From contig JACVRA010000239.1 in assembly GCA_019828545.1 (NCBI GenBank), forward strand, positions 1,009-65,008: a stretch of DNA of 64,000 bases, written 5' to 3'. The position numbers and the translations under genes were made by a program. The stretch is from Paracamarosporium sp. OC-R06-R3 (taxonomy: Eukaryota; Ascomycota; Dothideomycetes; Pleosporales; Didymosphaeriaceae). This document shows, piece after piece, positions 34,516 to 44,848 of the stretch. The notes under the pieces were generated by a model. It was not told the DNA's origin. It did not search any database and saw nothing but the letters and a program-made list of their open reading frames with translations. Positions within the stretch are counted from its first letter, which is position 1; each line of letters opens with the position of its first letter.

Positions 34516-35089
34516 GGCGCACGCACGATGCCCATCGAGGGGTTGCTGGTGGAAGCGGTGTTGAGGGTAGAGGGGAGAAGTGTTGTTGATGTCGTGGTTG
34601 TCGAATCCGGCAGTGGCCGAGCCGGGTCCGGCTTGCGTGCCTGCCGCCTGGAGTGAATGTGCCTCAGCCTGTCGCCAATCAATTGTGACAACAGCGGATC
34701 GCCACGTCACACCTCGGTGTCAGTGATGATATTAGATAAGGCGGGAAAAGCCACAGCACATTCCAGCCCCACCAAATAGTAGTGGACGTCTGGCAATGAT
34801 ATGGCGCCCAAGGCGCAGTGTGGATTGAGATGCAGGTAATGGACTTGCCAGTTGGTCAGTTGAGGAAGGGTTTCTTGCTCAACAGGTGTTGGATCAGCCT
34901 CCTGGGGCGTGTTTAAATGTTAAGGAGAGCGTTCAGCCATGCGGGCCTGGGGCTGAAGTGAAACCTGGTTACAACACTCAGTGTGCATTTCCACGGTGTC
35001 TCGAGAGCAGGGCGAGCCAGCAAACTGCCGATGCTCAATTCGTCACTTGATCTATGGATTATCTTGTCTATTCTTGGAGATATCATGGC
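34516..35089. other. Intergenic
   Basis: 5' flank of the F-box gene and 3' flank of the UPRT gene. No gene seen. Confidence 0.6.
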
Positions 35090-35833
35090 TCACTTTCCGA
35101 TTGTCAGGAACAAACGGTCTCCGATGTCGCCCAGTCCCGGTTTTATCATGCCCTTGTCGTCCACCTCGGCGTCGCAGCCGCCAACCCAGACCTCGACACC
35201 GTCCTCCCACTCCCCACAGGCCTGCCGCAGCCCGCCCTCGGTCGCGAGGACACTGACGACGATGATTCTCTTGACGCCCCAGTCCTTCAAAGTGTCAATG
35301 GCGGCAGAGGCAGTGGCGCCCGTGGCAATGACGGGGTCGACGATGATGGCGAGCTCCGAGGGGCCGGTGGCGTTTGGATTCGCCGTCGTGGGTGAATGGT
35401 AGGGCAGGTTGTTGTAGTACTCTACGGGCTGGAGGGTCGACTTTTCGCGGTACAGGCCGAGGTGGTGGACGGCGACGGGCTGGGGGAGGAGCGAGGTCAG
35501 GGCGGGGACCATGGAGAGGCCGCTCCGCAGGATGGGGACGAGCGAGATGGCGGCGGGCGCGGGAGAGGTCGAGGTGGTGGTGTACGAGTAGCCGAGGGGC
35601 GATTTGTCCTGCTGGGGTCAGCTGCGGCGCGCATGGCCGGGCGTGGGACGCACCGTGGCTCCCGGGTGCGTCGTGAGGGCGTGGGCCAGGGCCTCGTAGC
35701 CGACCATCAGGGCGATGTCGTGGACCAGCGCCTGCACGTCCTTGGAGCTGGTGCTGGCGGAGCGCAGCTGCGAGAGCTTGGCCTGCAGGCACGGGTGCTG
35801 CGAGACGTGGGCATTCTTGGGGAGGGCGGCCAT
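35090..35833 (-). CDS. FUR1: Uracil phosphoribosyltransferase
   Basis: Exons 35833-35654 and 35608-35090 with a 45-nt intron encode 232 residues. Uracil plus PRPP gives UMP, the pyrimidine salvage step. The N-terminal part starts MAALPKNAHVSQHPCLQAKLSQLRS. Exon 2 contains SLVPILRSGLSMVPAL, GLYREKSTLQPVEYYNNLP and the PRPP-binding loop LAIIVDPVIATGATASAA, followed by DTLKDWGVKRIIVVSVLA and the uracil-site tail (GDIGDRLF). The loop has GAT where many homologues have GGT or GGS; this is a mild change and probably tolerated. The enzyme is cytosolic. The gene shares a 211-bp divergent promoter with the fluoride exporter. Confidence 0.94.
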
Positions 35834-36044
35834 GCTGAGCTCGTGTCGGGCTGCGAGGGCGGAGGGGGGAGCTGTGCTGCTGAGCTGCTGTACATAGCAG
35901 GGCGCTGATAAGGGAGGGGAGATAGCCCGCGGCGCTAGGCACGCCCGCCGAGGCTTGTTCCTTGCAGCGCCAGCACCTCCGACGGCGCTCCAAGTGCTGC
36001 GACGCCTACGCCATGCTGCGCCATGCCTCGCTGCCAGAGGCACC
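35834..36044. promoter_or_regulatory. 211-bp divergent promoter UPRT / fluoride exporter
   Basis: Only 211 bases separate the two opposing ATG codons, so both 5' leaders and any core promoter elements lie here. The sequence is GC-rich and I see no clear TATA box. Confidence 0.5.
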
Positions 36045-37610
36045 ATGGACAGCGGCGATGCGTCGCCGCGGCGCGACTCCCACTACAACCAGCAGCGCTC
36101 CTCGTTGCGCTCCGAGCGCTCCCAGTCGCGGCCCCAGTCGCGGCCCGCCAGTGCCCAGCTGGCTCGCTCCTACACCCTCGACCATGACGCCGTGTCGACC
36201 ATGCCCGGCACACCACGCAGTCCCTCGCCCTCGTCCTCGCCCGCGCCCGTCGTGCCCCGCATCCCCCAGAGGAGGCAGAGCCTGGATAGGCCGAGGACGC
36301 GCTCCACGGGCAGGGCCATAGAGGAGCTGCTCTTTCCGGATGCGCCCGACGCTGCATTGGACGAGGTCGCCGCCCCGCCGCCCGTACAGAATCCGAACCA
36401 AGCCTCGCGATACGACCATTTCACGCTGGAAGAGGAGCGCTCCGAGCATCGACGCTCGCCACGCTCTCCCAGGTTCAGCTTCATCCCCGGCCCAGGCACC
36501 GTATCTCCCGTCGCCACCCACTTCTACGCCATCTCCTACCTGATCTTCTTCTCCATATTCGGTACACTGGCCCGCCTGGGTGTCCAGTGGCTCACCTTCT
36601 ACCCCGCCGCCCCATCCACCTTTCCCGTCCTCTGGGCAAACTTTGGCGGCACCTTCTTCATGGGCTTCCTTTCACAGGACCGCCGTCTTTTCCGTGAAGA
36701 ATGGGGACACCGTGCGCCCACACCCCCACGCACACCCCTCTCCGACGAGGAAAAGACCCTCGAGCAGAAGAACAAGGCTGCCTCGCACGCCAAAGTCAAG
36801 AAGACAATCCCACTGTACATAGGTCTTGCCACGGGCTTCTGTGGCAGCTTCACCAGCTTTTCGAGCTTCATGCGGGACGTCTTCCTCGCCTTTCTCAACG
36901 ACCTTCGCTATCCAGACAGCAGTGTCACGGCTAACCGAAACCATGGGTACTCATTCATGGCAGGCCTCGCAGTCATCATCATAACGATAGCAGTGTGTTT
37001 CTCAGCGCTCAAGGCGGGTGCGCACGTGGCACTCTTGCTCGATCGCTTCACGCCTACGCTGCCCTTCCGCCCAATGCGCGCCATTGTCGATCCCACCGTT
37101 GTCTTTATTGCTTGGGGTGCCTGGCTCGGTGCTGTCATCATGGCGATATGGCCGCCTGATGGCAATGCCTCCAACGAGACCTGGCGCGGCCAAGCCATCT
37201 TCGCATGTGTCTTCGCTCCCCTCGGCTGTCTCATGCGCTATTACGTCTCACTCAAGCTCAATCCTATCGCCCCCTCTTTTCCTCTTGGTACCTTTGCCGT
37301 CAACATCTTCGGCACCGTAGTCCTAGGTATGGCGTATGATCTGCAACACGTCAGCATAGGCGGGTCGGGTGTGGGTGGCGGCAGGGTGGGATGCCAAGTC
37401 CTGCAGGGAGTTATGGATGGCTTCGATGGATGTCTGACTACCGTGTCGACGTGGATCTTGGAGATAGACGCGTTGAGAAGGGGCCATGCGTGGAAGTACG
37501 CTTTCGCTAGCGTTGTCGCTGGGGTATGCGTACTGGTCGTTGTGATGGGTAGTGTGAGATGGAGTGTAGGTTGGACAACACCTCCTTGTGTAACAAGTCG
37601 TTCGTGGTAA
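36045..37610 (+). CDS. FEX: Fluoride export protein (FEX, fused CrcB halves)
   Basis: This single-exon gene encodes 521 residues. The first ~140 residues are a disordered Ser/Pro/Arg-rich N-terminus. Two CrcB/Fluc-like halves follow. The first has HFYAISYLIFFSIFGTLARLG, the conserved Asn in LWANFGGTFFMGF and the Phe-rich GFCGSFTSFSSF motif. The second has FACVFAPLGCLMRYYVSLKLN, FAVNIFGTVVLGM and GCLTTVSTWILEI. In eukaryotes the two halves are joined in one chain, as here. The protein expels fluoride from the cytosol at the plasma membrane. The ATG at 36045 (MDSGDASPRRD) was preferred to an upstream in-frame codon at 35955 that would extend into the shared promoter. Confidence 0.93.
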   Translation: MDSGDASPRRDSHYNQQRSSLRSERSQSRPQSRPASAQLARSYTLDHDAVSTMPGTPRSPSPSSSPAPVVPRIPQRRQSLDRPRTRSTGRAIEELLFPDAPDAALDEVAAPPPVQNPNQASRYDHFTLEEERSEHRRSPRSPRFSFIPGPGTVSPVATHFYAISYLIFFSIFGTLARLGVQWLTFYPAAPSTFPVLWANFGGTFFMGFLSQDRRLFREEWGHRAPTPPRTPLSDEEKTLEQKNKAASHAKVKKTIPLYIGLATGFCGSFTSFSSFMRDVFLAFLNDLRYPDSSVTANRNHGYSFMAGLAVIIITIAVCFSALKAGAHVALLLDRFTPTLPFRPMRAIVDPTVVFIAWGAWLGAVIMAIWPPDGNASNETWRGQAIFACVFAPLGCLMRYYVSLKLNPIAPSFPLGTFAVNIFGTVVLGMAYDLQHVSIGGSGVGGGRVGCQVLQGVMDGFDGCLTTVSTWILEIDALRRGHAWKYAFASVVAGVCVLVVVMGSVRWSVGWTTPPCVTSRSW

Positions 37611-38042
37611 GACATTTGATACAAAATAGATCTTTAGCCTATTGCGTGCGCGTTGACTTTATGAAGAGCTGTAAGGATATGTAGGTCAGAATGATGCGTC
37701 ACTCGGGATGACTTGCACCACCATCAACTCAAAATCTTGCTTCATAGAGTCCATTCAAAAACCGATAAGCACATGGTCTTGATCATGAGTGGAAAAAAAG
37801 ATCGATCAACGACTGAAATCTGCATTCGCATACTATTATGTTTCATCTATCCCGTGCCCAATCCTCCACATTACGAGCAAACTTATCCACCAAACCGCTT
37901 TTGAAAAACAATGTATTCATGCGCCGACTTGGCGAGGTGGTATCATCCATTACCAAAACAGCAGAACAAAAGCAAGAAGATTCGTAAGTCGCCGACACTC
38001 GTACCAATACACAGCTCAAGAGAGCAGTCTGATGCTTGTCGC
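37611..38042. other. Intergenic between convergent genes
   Basis: 3' flanks of the fluoride exporter and of the HAM1-like gene. No gene seen. Confidence 0.6.
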
Positions 38043-41008
38043 TTAAATGTCACCGCGGAGGACGGGGTTGTTGGCACCGAGGGTGGTGTTATCTAGTAAA
38101 TTGTCAGCCAAGATTCGGAAAAACTGTATGCTTGAACATTGTGTCCAATGTTCATGAAAGTACATTGTGTTGTCCACGGGCGGATGTAATACTTACATTG
38201 ACCTTGGCCTGACTGGACGCCAGCAGTACCGTTGCCTCCAGGAATGGATTCAGTGTTGAAAGCACCATCCATTTGGTTGGCTAGGCCAGCTCCGGCGCCA
38301 GTTGGATGACCCTGACCGAACCCAGCGCCGCCATAGCCAGCTTGACCAGCTTGAGGTAGCCCCTGGCCGGCCTCATGTTGATAGCCGGATCCAACACCGC
38401 GAGTGCTTGAGAGACCTGAGCCAGGACCGCCAATGCTAGGATCAGGGCCATAGCCCTCAGGGCGGCCATGAGGCTTACGCTGGACCGAGGGGATCTTGGG
38501 AAGGGTAGAGGTTTCCTTAGCACTGCCAATGGAAAAGACAGGGCTCTCCCACTTTTCACCCTTAGCGGCAAGGTCCTTATACTCAGTTGCCTTGGTGCTA
38601 ATTCCGCCGGGCAGCTTGATGTTCTGGAACATGCTGTCGTGTTGAGTAACAGCCATATTGACATGGGTCTCCTTGGCGCGCTCCTCAAGCTGTTCCTTCT
38701 TCTGCTTGCCCTGCATGATGCGCTGGTTGGCAGCGGAAGCGTAGCGCTGGTAAATGTTCTGGATGTTCTCTGGGTCGGGGTTCCGCTTAGCATCTTCGGC
38801 GGCCTTGTCGGCCTCCTTCTTGATGTCATAAATGAGGGCGTCGAGCTGGTTGACATTGTCCTTGATCTGCTTTTCCAAGACGCGCTGGATGACAGGGCGC
38901 ATGACCTTGAGCAACAGCGGCTTGAAGAGGTTGAAGAGGAGCTTGTGATTGCTCTTCTTCAACTTGATCTGCAGGTTCTCAATATCGGTAGAGACTTTGT
39001 TGATCTTGAAATAATGAACGTTGTCGGAAGACCTGTCGGCGTTTTCCATTTCGACCTTGAAGCTGAAGCCACTGCCGCCCATAAAGACGTCCATGACACC
39101 CTTGTCGGTGATCGAAGGGAAACCCTGTTTGCGTTTCACGTAGTAGGAAACATCGCGAAGGTCCATCTGAATGCCGCTAACAGACAGCATAACCTTGTTC
39201 TTGTTCTTGCTCGACACGTGCTTGCGGCCCCAACGCCAATAGTTATCGGAGCCAAACTCGGCAACGTTGGGTGCGAGGTTGTCACCCTCAATAACGAGGT
39301 TCTCAACAACAGCGTCGACCATAGGGTCGGAGTATTCGATACGAGGGATAGGGACGTAGCGGATGTTTTCGAAGATACCGGGCAAGATGACATCCGTCAA
39401 GTCCTTAACCAGGTGAGGCTTGAAGACCGTCTTGCCGTTCTCATCTTGACCAAGGTCGTTGAACAGCTTCTGAACGGAGTTGGCAAAGGCCTTGTTCTGA
39501 GAGTCAGAGTCGAATTGCTGGCCAAGGAACTTGAACTCGTCCGCAATGCGGTCGGTATGGCCGCGGTAGCGTCCACGAAGCAGCGCATGTCCGTCGTCGT
39601 ACAAACGGTTCCACTCTTCGTTGGAGCGATCTTCCATGATGAAACCCTGCTGCTTCAGGCATTTGCGGATATAAGCATCGAGATGCTTGAACCAGTTCTT
39701 GAGGTCAGGATCGCGGTCAGCATCCTTGTAGATTTGGTTGACCGAGTCGATCAAATCGTCAAAAGAGGTACTGTTGGCGAAGCGTTCCAAGAGGGTCTTA
39801 ATACCTGTCAGCATATCTTTCCTGTCACGAAGAAAGCCTTGAAAACACACCTTGAGGTCAGCTTCAGCCATTTGAAGCGAATCATCCTGGTGCGCACCTT
39901 GGACGGATCCTTTGCTCTGCTGCGCAAGATCGCGACCGTGTCCGGCGTAACGCTCGGCCAGAGTAAGGAGGGTGTCAATGGCGCGCTGGTAGTCCTGGTG
40001 TCCCTGAATCTCAACAACCATCTTCTTCAGTCGCCAAATGCTCTGTTCTCGGCGCTCCTTGGGCATCTTCTGCTTGAGGTAGTTGTTCAGGCGCTCACGC
40101 TGGCGACGGGCGCGGTCCTTGTCTTCCTCGGAAATGTTCTCGGAGGCCTGACGCTTTACCTCGCTGGCAGCGTTCTGAGCGCTGAGTCCGGTTTCCTGGC
40201 CAGACCGAGCCTCGTAGGCGCCAGCTTGGGCGATATCAGCGGGGTCACGCGAACCTTCAGGATGGGCAGCCTGGGTCACATCGCCTGCAGCCTTGTGGGC
40301 GTCATCTTTGGAGAAGGGAGACCTCTGCTTGAGCTGGCCCTTGAGATTGTCCTTTGACATGTCTGGAACATCGTGCCATGTGTTGTCTTCGGCAGGACGG
40401 TCGATCTGATTGAGCTGATGCTCATCCGGCTTCACCTTGTTGGCCGTGTTCTGGGCAGCATCGCCAGCAATGTCACGCAGGAGGATGGTGGCGTCTGACA
40501 GGAGCTTCCTGAACTGGCCGTTGGAAATGATGAGAGTACCGAGGGTACGGAGACCCTCGAGGGCCTCATTGCCATGCTGTCTCGCCGTGTCCTTGTCGAC
40601 TGGTGCTTGGGGCACCTGGGCGCTGCCGCCGGTAATCTGCTCGGTCTGCCAGATGAAGTCCTGGAGGAGATTGCCCTCGTTCTTGGTAAGCAGCAGTATC
40701 TTGGCTTGCTCGATGACATGCTTGAGATCGGCAACGAGGGTTTGGCCTTCGGCAGACAGCTTCTTGGAGGGCGAAGTCAGCTGTCTCGAGGCCAGCGCCG
40801 AGTTGAGGGCGACGTCGATCTGCTTGTTGGAGGGAACCTTGCCGTTTGCGAATGCTGCAATGCGGGTTAGCGGTTGTGGGCACGGGGTCGGGCGGGCGGG
40901 GGGTGGGGACACACCCTGGAAGATGCCGTAGAGCTGGAGCTTGTTGTTGACATCCTTCTCCTTCTGCTTCTCGTCGACGGGGACGTTGACGGCCTTGGAC
41001 GCAGTCAT
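38043..41008 (-). CDS. HAM1-like protein (BPI/LBP-like fold)
   Basis: Three exons (41008-40915, 40854-38197, 38092-38043) encode about 933 residues. The first intron is 60 nt, so the frame reads through it. Its removal gives the family-like join GIFQAFANGKVPSNKQIDVALNSALAS. The N-terminal two thirds matches the fungal HAM1-like N-terminal region, long and helical with conserved VDLIDSVNQIYK-type blocks. The region PRIEYSDPMVDAVVENLVIEGDNLAPN with the following beta-rich segment (DLRDVSYYVKRKQGFPSITDKGVMDV) matches the HAM1-like C-terminal domain related to lipid-binding BPI folds. A Gly-rich tail ends in exon 3 with NTTLGANNPVLRGDI. Lipid binding or membrane-contact work is a family inference, not shown here. 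Confidence 0.82.
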
Positions 41009-41586
41009 GGTGTGTCGGTATCAATATCACGGGTGCTCGGGGTATCAAGTAGGTGGTGAGCAGGGAGCAGGCAATTAGGGGTGGGCTGGGGTATCAAAAA
41101 GAAAAGGTATGTGTGAGTGAAACCGGTGCAGCAGGAGCGTTGGCGGCGCTTTATTTGGATGTTGGTGGTTGCTGTGGCACGAAACCTGCCCTGCGCGTGC
41201 TCTTCGACGTCATGGACGCGACACGCAAAATGGGCCAGCAGCAAGCAGCGCGACCGCCCCGCACGCGCGGCAGACGGCTTGGGCCAGCAGAGTGCAGCCG
41301 TGTGGCAGCAGTGATATGCGTCGAGACAAAGCCGCAATCGCTCGTCTGGGCCCGCCGGCAGCCACTTCCAGCGCCCCAGGGCCCAATTGGGCTGGGCTGG
41401 GGCCCGTCCATGACGGATGCTGGCGTCGACGTGCCAGATCGCCGGCGAGCATGCCGAGTCGTGATCCTGGAGTGCGTCATAGCCACAGCTGCGATTCCCA
41501 TGGCGGCGCGCAGAATCCCATGCCACCCGCGGCAGGGGTGCCAATGCCCCGACGACGCTGCATCTGCGCGCCCTCTGTGCCCTCTC

Positions 41587-41639
<53 letters not shown>

Positions 41640-42377
41640 AGTGAACGACCGACCCTGGCGGTGTCATGAGCACCAGCACCGCGCAGTCCAGACAGCGACC
41701 CGCTTTGCATGGCGCCCGCTAGTGCCCCTGTGGCTTCACGCCTTGTGTCATGGCCCTCTGAAGTCACCATGACGCGATGCACTCACTCGACGCCTGCCTG
41801 CCAGCATGCCAGCCTGCCATTGTCGTCTGTCCTGCATCTGTCTGACTCGCGGCTCCCACCTCCGCGGCCCTCAAGACACTCACGCCATGTCTGGAGACGC
41901 CCTCCACGCCCATGCCCACCTGGTGCCTTGCTGGATGCGAGCGGGAGATGTGCATTGGCGTCGCAGGGGTCCCGGAAATAGGCCCCGGTCGCTGCACCGT
42001 GCACCGTGCCGAAGCCACCCCTCACACAGCCTCTACTTTGTACCATGGCCTCGGGGCTTGCATACACCTCCAACCATATGTGCCTGCTATTCTTTTTTTT
42101 TTTTTTTCATCCTTTACGCCTTGTACGAATCAATCTGTTTTCATCTCGGTCTGTGTTGCGGGGAAAACGTGCTTACACCATGAACAAGACGCCCAGAATT
42201 GCCTCACTTGTACGCCAACCCAATCAAACACCCATACTCATACACCAAATTTTGACCGTGCCTCGATTCCTCATCCCATGTACAATATCACCACAGCATC
42301 CATGTATCACTAACATTACCCCACCACGGTCCACACTGCCCGCGTATGCTTAAGCCTTTGTCCAGTGGCCGACATCT
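41009..42377. other. Intergenic with triplet repeats
   Basis: Upstream region of the HAM1-like gene and 3' flank of the next gene. It contains the CGG/CGA tract at 41588-41640 and a T15 run near 42091-42107. Overlapping open frames are caused by the GC-rich repeats. No gene seen. Confidence 0.6.
41588..41640. repeat. Compound (CGG)n(CGA)n trinucleotide repeat
   Basis: About six CGG units are followed by about ten CGA units. It lies about 580 bp upstream of the HAM1-like ATG. Confidence 0.9.
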
Positions 42378-43559
42378 CTACGCAACACCCTCATTTTGCC
42401 TTTCTCTCGCCGTTGCTCTCTTCCCCTTCGTCCCAGCCCCCGCGCTTGGCACCCTGTCTGCGTTCGTCTGCGCCCTCTGGCTCTCGATCGCAGCTTCCGC
42501 CTCAATGTTCTTCACTGCCCTACTGATAGCCATACTGTACCCGCCGAACCACTCCCCCCAGCTCTTGCCCTCCGTGTCCTTCGTGACTTCCATGCTGCTC
42601 GTCTTCCTGCTAGGTTTCGGCGTCGTGTTCTTCGACCTCGCCGAAGCCGAACTGGGAGTAGGCGACGCCGTGTTGCGCGCGGCCCGACGTTGTTCGAGGA
42701 ACGACCGTGCGACGTTCTGCGCCGCCGAAACACCCGTTTGTATGCTTTTCACGTCGTTCATGTTGAGCGTCGACGGTAGGGGGATGCGATAGCTGCCTGT
42801 GAGTGTGACTTGACGACCTTCGTTGTCCACCATCTCTTCGACCTCGCCTCGCGGGAGTTCTTCGATATACTCCGCATCCCCAGAAGCGGTCCTCTTCCCT
42901 CTCATTCTACTCCTAGGTTGGTATATTTCCAAATCTCGTCTCGCGCTTTCCAGTTCTTCTTCAGCGCGTGCAAGCTCCTCATCTGCCTCTTCCTCCTGGG
43001 GCTCGGGCTCGGCGGCAGCAGCATTGTTCACTGTAGGCACCGATTGCGCCGACGAGTTCTTCCGGCCCTTGCCGCGACGCCGGGGTGAGCGATTCCTCCC
43101 TTCTGACGTCTGATAAAGCTCTTCAACCTTGGCCTCAAGGCCTCGTACACGGGATTTCAATGCTTCGATTTCTGTGGCTGGGGCTACGGCAGCACCCGAT
43201 GTGGCCGACGTAGAAATCGCAGCCGAGGGTGCATCGTCGGTGGGAGCATCTCTGTTTAGTTTTCGAGGCCGTCTCCTTTGTCGATTGGGGCCCGTTGAAG
43301 TCTGAATGTTCGGGGTCGCTGCATCTTTACCCTTAGTCGGCGAAGACGTAACAATTGCAGCCTTCGGGGCAGAACTAGAAGTAGATTGAGTAGGACTCTT
43401 TCCCTTCGCGGTCTGGTCCTTCTCTAAAACAACACCTCCAGCGGACCCCGCTCTCCCGGCCGTGTTCTGTTCAGCCGGAGCTGCAGCTTTCCTCGATCTC
43501 GCCTGCTTCGATTGTGACGTAGCTGCACTTGGACCAGGAGACTGGGTTTTTGACGACAT
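42378..43559 (-). CDS. Conserved-looking hypothetical protein with coiled coil
   Basis: This single-exon gene encodes 393 residues from MSSKTQSPGPS; a longer reading would start at a non-ATG codon, so this ATG was chosen. The N-terminal 120 residues are low-complexity Ser/Thr/Lys/Pro, with a basic RQRRRPRKLNR stretch near 100. A heptad segment (EIEALKSRVRGLEAKVEELY) and an acidic helix (EEEADEELARAEEELESARRDLEIYQPRSR) follow. The C-terminus has a compact, hydrophobic SWGEWFGGYSMAISRAVKNIEAEAAIE block that is the best candidate for a conserved domain. I do not recognise the family. Basic stretches suggest nuclear or RNA-associated protein, which is inference only. Confidence 0.7.
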   Translation of the reverse strand: MSSKTQSPGPSAATSQSKQARSRKAAAPAEQNTAGRAGSAGGVVLEKDQTAKGKSPTQSTSSSAPKAAIVTSSPTKGKDAATPNIQTSTGPNRQRRRPRKLNRDAPTDDAPSAAISTSATSGAAVAPATEIEALKSRVRGLEAKVEELYQTSEGRNRSPRRRGKGRKNSSAQSVPTVNNAAAAEPEPQEEEADEELARAEEELESARRDLEIYQPRSRMRGKRTASGDAEYIEELPRGEVEEMVDNEGRQVTLTGSYRIPLPSTLNMNDVKSIQTGVSAAQNVARSFLEQRRAARNTASPTPSSASARSKNTTPKPSRKTSSMEVTKDTEGKSWGEWFGGYSMAISRAVKNIEAEAAIESQRAQTNADRVPSAGAGTKGKRATARERQNEGVA

Positions 43560-44848
43560 TGCACGGGTTATCAATCACACAAGTTCCACACAGACATGCG
43601 ATGCAGAAGAGAAGGAAAATGTTGTTGAGAGAATCGTTGTGCACATCTGTCAAAGCAAGATTATCGAGGTTGGACAAGTGGTGCAGCTTGACGTATGAGG
43701 GGCAAACGTGACGCAGGGTCCAGAAGCTCGGCTAGGCCTTGTGGGGGAGCGATCGCCAACCGGCGATGAGAACCGCACCGAGACTGTTATAGCACCAGAG
43801 CAGTCGAGTGTTGTACGCAGGGTGAATTGAGTTTTGCGACACTCTGCAGGCATGTGTCCCCTCATTGTCAATCTAGGATGTGGAATACATGCGTACACAC
43901 GTTCGCATATATACATCCACAAATCGTCGAGATTGAGCAGTGGTGTGTGTGCGCCACACCGTGTTGAAAATCTGCCTCCTCGTCGGTTTGATGTTTGGAG
44001 GGAACGGCATCCGGGGGTCTCATAATGTCGTGCATTTCGTCTGTTGCCTCATGCAGACACCATTCCAATGAATCCAATCTCCCTGCTTGCAGCAGACAGG
44101 CGGTGAAACGAAATCTCTGCATGCAAGACCAATAGCACTGGCTGCAGTTAGGCCCATCTATTGTCCTAGACCTTCCCAATCACGTTCAGACACATGCGTT
44201 CCTTCAAGCAATGAAGAAGATAGACACTCCATTCCGAATCTATCATGGAAAAAGCTAAATACATGCCCAAGCACCATATCGTCTATCGTTCCGCTGACAC
44301 AATGTGACTATCTCTTCCCCAATATGAGAGAAATTCCGAGCCCACGCGCCCAGCACTCAAACTTCGAGCAAAAAATTGATACTGTTAGACACAGCTTGTT
44401 CCTCCGATCCAATACGCGCGAACGAAGAGGGGAGGTATAGATGCAGGAGGTGCCGTATTTTCAGATCTGAAGCAAGTCAAAGACGTCAAACTTTTGGAAC
44501 AGAGGGAGCCAGTACAAGAAGACGTGTGCTCAAACACGAAGTGGAGATGGGCATGATTGAAGAGACATGAAAACCGTTAAGCGTGTACAGCAGAGGGTCC
44601 AAACCGACCCAACCTGCACCAAACGAACAGCGCCTTGCCAAGCAAGTCTAGGCGAAGGAGCTGAGAATGCTGGAAAGAAACGTGCCAATATACGACAGCG
44701 GACGTAGGGTCGCCAACAAGATCTTGGTACTCGCAAACCCGAACAAGTATCGAAGCCACAAGACAGGAGAGCGTTCGTGTCTACACGGATGCGCAGCGTT
44801 GCGAGCATCTAAAGATGCTTGGTAAGATGGCGGACTAAAGCCCATGAG
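43560..44848. other. Intergenic
   Basis: 5' flank of the hypothetical gene and 3' flank of eIF4B. Only short overlapping open frames. No gene seen. Confidence 0.6.

Noticed and set aside
35350..35420. UPRT loop GAT instead of GGT as a disabling change
   Set aside because: The rest of the PRPP loop and the uracil-site tail are intact and Ala is a mild replacement, so inactivity is not supported.
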